From: an uncultured Clostridium sp.
Lineage (GTDB): Bacteria > Bacillota > Clostridia > TANB77 > CAG-508
Direction of reading: 5' to 3'
DNA: 34,884 nt
Assembly: GCA_946404215.1 (NCBI GenBank)
Contig: CAMJCT010000014.1
Coordinates: forward strand, 1-34,884
Numbering within the stretch: position 1 is the stretch's first letter; every line of letters starts with the position of its first letter. A program made the translations under genes and the position numbers. This document shows, one piece after another, positions 32,901 to 34,884 of the stretch. Below the pieces are notes generated by a model. That model ran no database searches and was not told the DNA's origin. It was given only the letters and a program-made list of their open reading frames with translations.

Positions 32901-33349
32901 CTAATTTTATCCCCTATTTTTAGGCCTAATCTAGTACTAATACCTTTTTCTATAACAACTTCATTATTATTTTGAGGTAATCTTCCTTCTTGAACTATTA
33001 TTGTATTTATATCATTAGTTAATTCCATAACCTTTATTACTGCACTTTTTGTTTCAGTATAAAATTGCATATCTTTAGAATGTGAACCATATACTTTTAA
33101 TCTACTATCTAATTTTGAAATACTATCTACATCATCCTCTGTTAATCCTAATGTAGAAATAATCTTTAAGTCATATACATTATGAGATTTATAGTATGTA
33201 TCTAATGATTCTATCATATCAGGCTTAGACATTTTTATTCCAACAAAAACTAATACGCCTAAACAGCTAAGCACAGCTAAAGTTAAAAATCTTCTTAAAT
33301 TATTTTTAATTTTTCTTATGCATAGTGTAATTAACCTATTTTTTCTCAT
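29948..33349 (-). CDS. FtsX/MacB-type ABC transporter permease, very long
   Basis: A 1133-residue permease. An N-terminal helix (about 17-38) is followed by a large extracytoplasmic region: a MacB-like periplasmic core (60-220), coiled coils (about 235-345 and 500-560) and a helical insert. The FtsX core (LSIIFPIIFFIVAIFISSL, YVLYASIATLIGG) begins near 600, a second substrate-side domain is near 800-950, and the last three helices (SVVVILVVLSGALSFVVL to FMMLFNIIVNIRV) close it. The ERQREIATLKVLGF motif is typical of FtsX permeases. Such duplicated-FtsX permeases export peptides or lipids, or transmit force. It starts 18 bp after the ATPase stop. Confidence 0.92.
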   Translation of the reverse strand: MRKNRLITLCIRKIKNNLRRFLTLAVLSCLGVLVFVGIKMSKPDMIESLDTYYKSHNVYDLKIISTLGLTEDDVDSISKLDSRLKVYGSHSKDMQFYTETKSAVIKVMELTNDINTIIVQEGRLPQNNNEVVIEKGISTRLGLKIGDKISLDVPEDDNTVNSKELILVGIVTSPIYVLNSNGNINRGNTNLGTGDVNYYGLVTPDFFNMNYYTEIYISSENNYITNSDEYKNEIDKLINRINEIKLEREKARREDFVKIALEELEKSENEGLEQFAEIKGQLDEAGAELENGRIELEQSEAQLNNAKIELNAAKNEIDDGHEQIKFGEEQLGKAKDKLDSYKNEIENVVSNYGLSFDDVCLIIDAVNEENLPRDTVINLIPQNFEYYDSMVYIVNYLYDNGCESSLKYFLSGLRKDVLISLIPKDIEEYDKIVNFINNYDVSKTRRIIISTLLSEDFIEVIKSSIPKCIINYDKVIAALDDYANLAGKIVDLYNGVYSLRNEISLYDEQNSLLENSKIQIEEAEAKYSDALGQYNYGLQQYNNGKRIHNESLNIYNSHIEEYDLNYNKFIEEIKNARNNINSIDKANWFIYNRLDNTDYASYIDSSESVERLSIIFPIIFFIVAIFISSLSMARMTIEDRAEIGTLKSLGYDNMSIRMGYVLYASIATLIGGIVGSIAGFFYLPKVVFNTYEMMYEVPIFAYSPNLIPILLGLFISLLCICGATIITINSLVKEKTTNLLRPQSPNKGKKILLENIDFIWKKLKFSNKITIRNIFRYKKRVTMIIIGIVGCTTLLLSGYAIRDSIVSIGKKHYGEIFVFDDMLYLDGKLDENELNNTINNSHIKEKVYAKLSTVEVGTDSVNLFVPQNSEEMETIVKLRDADTKSKLSIEQDKVIVSSKLAKKLKLKINDRIEFNDSENNNYSFVVSGITENFVGNYIYMDRITYENRIGIFNINICYIQLDDISNEESVTKDLLQNNSNILSNVSVKSVLERFNKIFGALDSVVVILVVLSGALSFVVLYNLVYISISERQREIATLKVLGFNHKEVDFYIIKEEIIISIIGILIGLLIGTWFGNIIVETIEINTVQFVKQILLKSYILTGGFMMLFNIIVNIRVHFTLKKIDMIESLKSVE

Positions 33350-33367
33350 TCACTATCTCCAATTCTA

Positions 33368-34069
33368 TTACCATTCTATATCATCAATACTCTTTGGTTT
33401 CTCATTCATTATTATCTCTTCTTGTTTACCATTCTTAAACTTAATTATTTTATCCGCCATTTGTGCTATTGCACTATTATGCGTAATTATTACAACAGTC
33501 ATCTTATGTTCTCTTGCAGTACTTTCAAGTAATTTTAGTATTTGTTTACCTGTTGTATAATCTAAAGCTCCAGTTGGCTCATCACATAAAAGCATTCTTG
33601 GGTTCTTTGCTAATGCTCTTGCTATAGCAACCCTTTGTTGTTCACCACCAGATAATTGTGATGGAAAATTATTTTTCCTATTAGCTAATCCAACTCTATC
33701 CATAATAACATTCGGATCCAGATGATCAGGACACAATTGAACTGCAAGCTCAACATTCTCTATTGCACTTAAATTTTGTATTAAATTATAAAATTGAAAT
33801 ACGAAGCCTATATCATTTCTACGATAATTAATTAATTCTTTTTCATTATAATTTGTTATATCATTGTTATCTATTGTTATACTACCTGAAGTTGCAGTAT
33901 CCATACCACCTAAAATATTTAAACACGTTGTTTTACCAGCTCCACTTGGTCCTAAAATTACCACCAATTCGCCTTTCTCAATAGTAAAAGATGTATTATC
34001 TAGTGCTTTTATTTCTACATCTCCCATTTTATACATTTTACTTATATTTTTTACTTCAATATATGACAT
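33368..34069 (-). CDS. ABC transporter ATP-binding protein (LolD/MacB type)
   Basis: A 233-residue nucleotide-binding subunit: Walker A GPSGAGKT at 40-47, Q-loop VFQFYNL, signature LSGGEQQ at 139-145, Walker [12 protein letters not shown] at 160-170 and the H-loop VIITHN. The EPTGALD/E box and the adjacent FtsX-type permease place it in the MacB/LolD group. It is the first gene of the operon, with its own consensus promoter and SD AAGGAAG. Confidence 0.95.
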   Translation of the reverse strand: MSYIEVKNISKMYKMGDVEIKALDNTSFTIEKGELVVILGPSGAGKTTCLNILGGMDTATSGSITIDNNDITNYNEKELINYRRNDIGFVFQFYNLIQNLSAIENVELAVQLCPDHLDPNVIMDRVGLANRKNNFPSQLSGGEQQRVAIARALAKNPRMLLCDEPTGALDYTTGKQILKLLESTAREHKMTVVIITHNSAIAQMADKIIKFKNGKQEEIIMNEKPKSIDDIEW

Positions 34070-34107
34070 TTTAACTTCCTTTCATTAATATAATAAAAAT
34101 TGTAAAG

Positions 34108-34136
34108 ATTATATCATATTTAATAAAAAAAATCAA
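34108..34136 (-). promoter_or_regulatory. Promoter of the ABC-condensation-GH3 operon
   Basis: Minus strand: TTGATT (34136-34131), 17 nt, TATAAT (34113-34108), about 40 bp before the ATPase ATG. Confidence 0.8.
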
Positions 34137-34137
34137 T

Positions 34138-34162
34138 AAAAACCCTTTATTCCAGGACTTTT
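34138..34162 (-). terminator. Terminator of the acetyltransferase gene
   Basis: AAAAGTCCT/AGGGTTTTT (two G-U pairs) then ATTG on the minus strand, 14 bp past the stop; it abuts the operon promoter. Confidence 0.55.
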
Positions 34163-34175
34163 AAATTGTAATTTA

Positions 34176-34814
34176 TTAAACTAATTTTGATAATTCATCT
34201 TTTACTTTTTCTAAATTGCTTGATGTTAATAATGGGATTAAACTATTTATTTCTTCAATACTCTTATCCCACCATTTTAATTTTTCTATAATATCAATTA
34301 GCTCATCATCAAATCTTTTTCTTATTGGTCTTGCTGGATTTCCTACAACTACTGTATATGGTTCAACATTGCTTCCAACAACACTATTAGCTCCAATTAT
34401 TGCACCATCTCCAATATGAACTCCTGGAAGTATAGTTGCATTTTGTCCTATCCAAACATCATTGCCAATTATAGTATCTCCTTTAATTGGTAAGTCATTT
34501 TGTGTTGGTGGAGTTTGTTCCCATCCTTCTAAAGTATAAAAAGGAAATGTTGAAACTGCATTCATTTGATGATTAGCTCCATTCATAACAAATTCAACTC
34601 CTGAAGCTATCTGACAAAACTTTCCTATAACCAATTTATCATTATTCCATTCATAATGATGTGTTACATGACTTTCAAAATCATAATCTGCAATATATGA
34701 AAAATCTCCTACAATAATATTTTTATTTTTTATTGTTGGTTTTATATATATTTCTTTATCATATCCTGCAATAGGATTTATTGTATTTGGATTTGGTATT
34801 TTTCCATCTTTCAT
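34176..34814 (-). CDS. Hexapeptide xenobiotic acetyltransferase (Vat/CatB-like)
   Basis: A 212-residue left-handed beta-helix acetyltransferase. The family stretch FVMNGANHQMNAVSTFPF contains the catalytic histidine, and the hexapeptide coils follow (IGNDVWIGQNATILPGVHIGDGAIIGANSVVGS), then VGNPARPIRKRF and an amphipathic C-terminal helix. Members acetylate streptogramin A or chloramphenicol, or other hydroxyl substrates using acetyl-CoA; the closest readable type is Vat/CatB, but resistance is not proven. GAGG lies 8 nt before the ATG at 34814; the GTG three codons earlier is part of the SD. A 27-bp dyad lies upstream. Confidence 0.88.
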   Translation of the reverse strand: MKDGKIPNPNTINPIAGYDKEIYIKPTIKNKNIIVGDFSYIADYDFESHVTHHYEWNNDKLVIGKFCQIASGVEFVMNGANHQMNAVSTFPFYTLEGWEQTPPTQNDLPIKGDTIIGNDVWIGQNATILPGVHIGDGAIIGANSVVGSNVEPYTVVVGNPARPIRKRFDDELIDIIEKLKWWDKSIEEINSLIPLLTSSNLEKVKDELSKLV

Positions 34815-34841
34815 ATAATCCACCTCACTTATAAATTACTC

Positions 34842-34868
34842 GTATAATGAACATGTAGTCCATTATAC
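34842..34868. promoter_or_regulatory. 27-bp dyad upstream of the acetyltransferase
   Basis: GTATAATG-N11-CATTATAC, with both 8-bp arms perfect and a partly symmetric core. It is long and symmetrical enough for a MerR- or TetR-type operator; TATAAT hexamers lie within both arms. The -35 would be outside the window. Confidence 0.5.
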
Positions 34869-34884
34869 ATTTTTTTATTCTTAA

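Overview
The window is very A+T-rich DNA with strong GGAGG-type ribosome binding sites and Gram-positive gene content: topA, comM-dprA-yraN, a DUF975 protein, a TIGR01212 radical SAM protein, a TnpV remnant and an NPKTG cell-wall sorting signal. It most likely comes from an uncultured gut-type Clostridia member. Most genes lie on the minus strand.

Layout. 0.2-0.5 kb: tRNA-Gly and tRNA-Cys. 0.6-4.4 kb: topA, a DUF6514-like gene and a DUF975 membrane protein. 4.5-5.8 kb: a transcription unit with a consensus promoter, a roughly 620-nt structured non-coding RNA that I assign to the OLE class, a small OapA-like membrane protein and a terminator. 6.0-6.7 kb: a small unrecognised ORF overlapping a P-loop nucleoside/thymidylate-type kinase. 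6.9-10.2 kb (+): dGTPase-like HD hydrolase, metallophosphoesterase and UTP-sugar uridylyltransferase. 10.2-15.5 kb (-): comM, dprA, yraN, a secreted beta-propeller protein and a DUF4190 protein. 15.5-19.7 kb: an inverted-repeat element, a radical SAM gene, a 51-aa DUF6774-type gene, a truncated HTH gene, a nitroreductase, a decayed tRNA-Met 3' half and a TnpV pair. 19.9-26 kb (-): hsp20 with a CIRCE-like operator, a membrane protein, an acyltransferase with an AbrB-type regulator, an mgtA-type Mg2+ ATPase and an HTH remnant. 26-34 kb (-): a five-gene operon of ABC ATPase, giant FtsX permease, stand-alone condensation domain, GH3-type adenylating enzyme and sortase-anchored repeat protein. Last comes an xenobiotic-type acetyltransferase.

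The strongest unexpected signal is genetic-code behaviour. comM is broken twice and dprA once, and an HTH remnant is broken a fourth time. Every break is an in-frame CGG codon, and dropping the C of that CGG (+1 shift to GGA or GGG) restores the conserved protein exactly. By hand search I find no in-frame CGG in any intact gene here, although CGG occurs about fifty times out of frame and CGA, CGC and CGT are used as Arg. This suggests that CGG is an undecoded codon used, or tolerated, as a +1 frameshift site, and that it gates competence genes.

Two other systems stand out: OLE RNA with oapA, in the same window as an mgtA-type Mg2+ pump, and the GH3/condensation-domain/ABC-exporter operon, which looks like a carrier-free biosynthesis and export locus.
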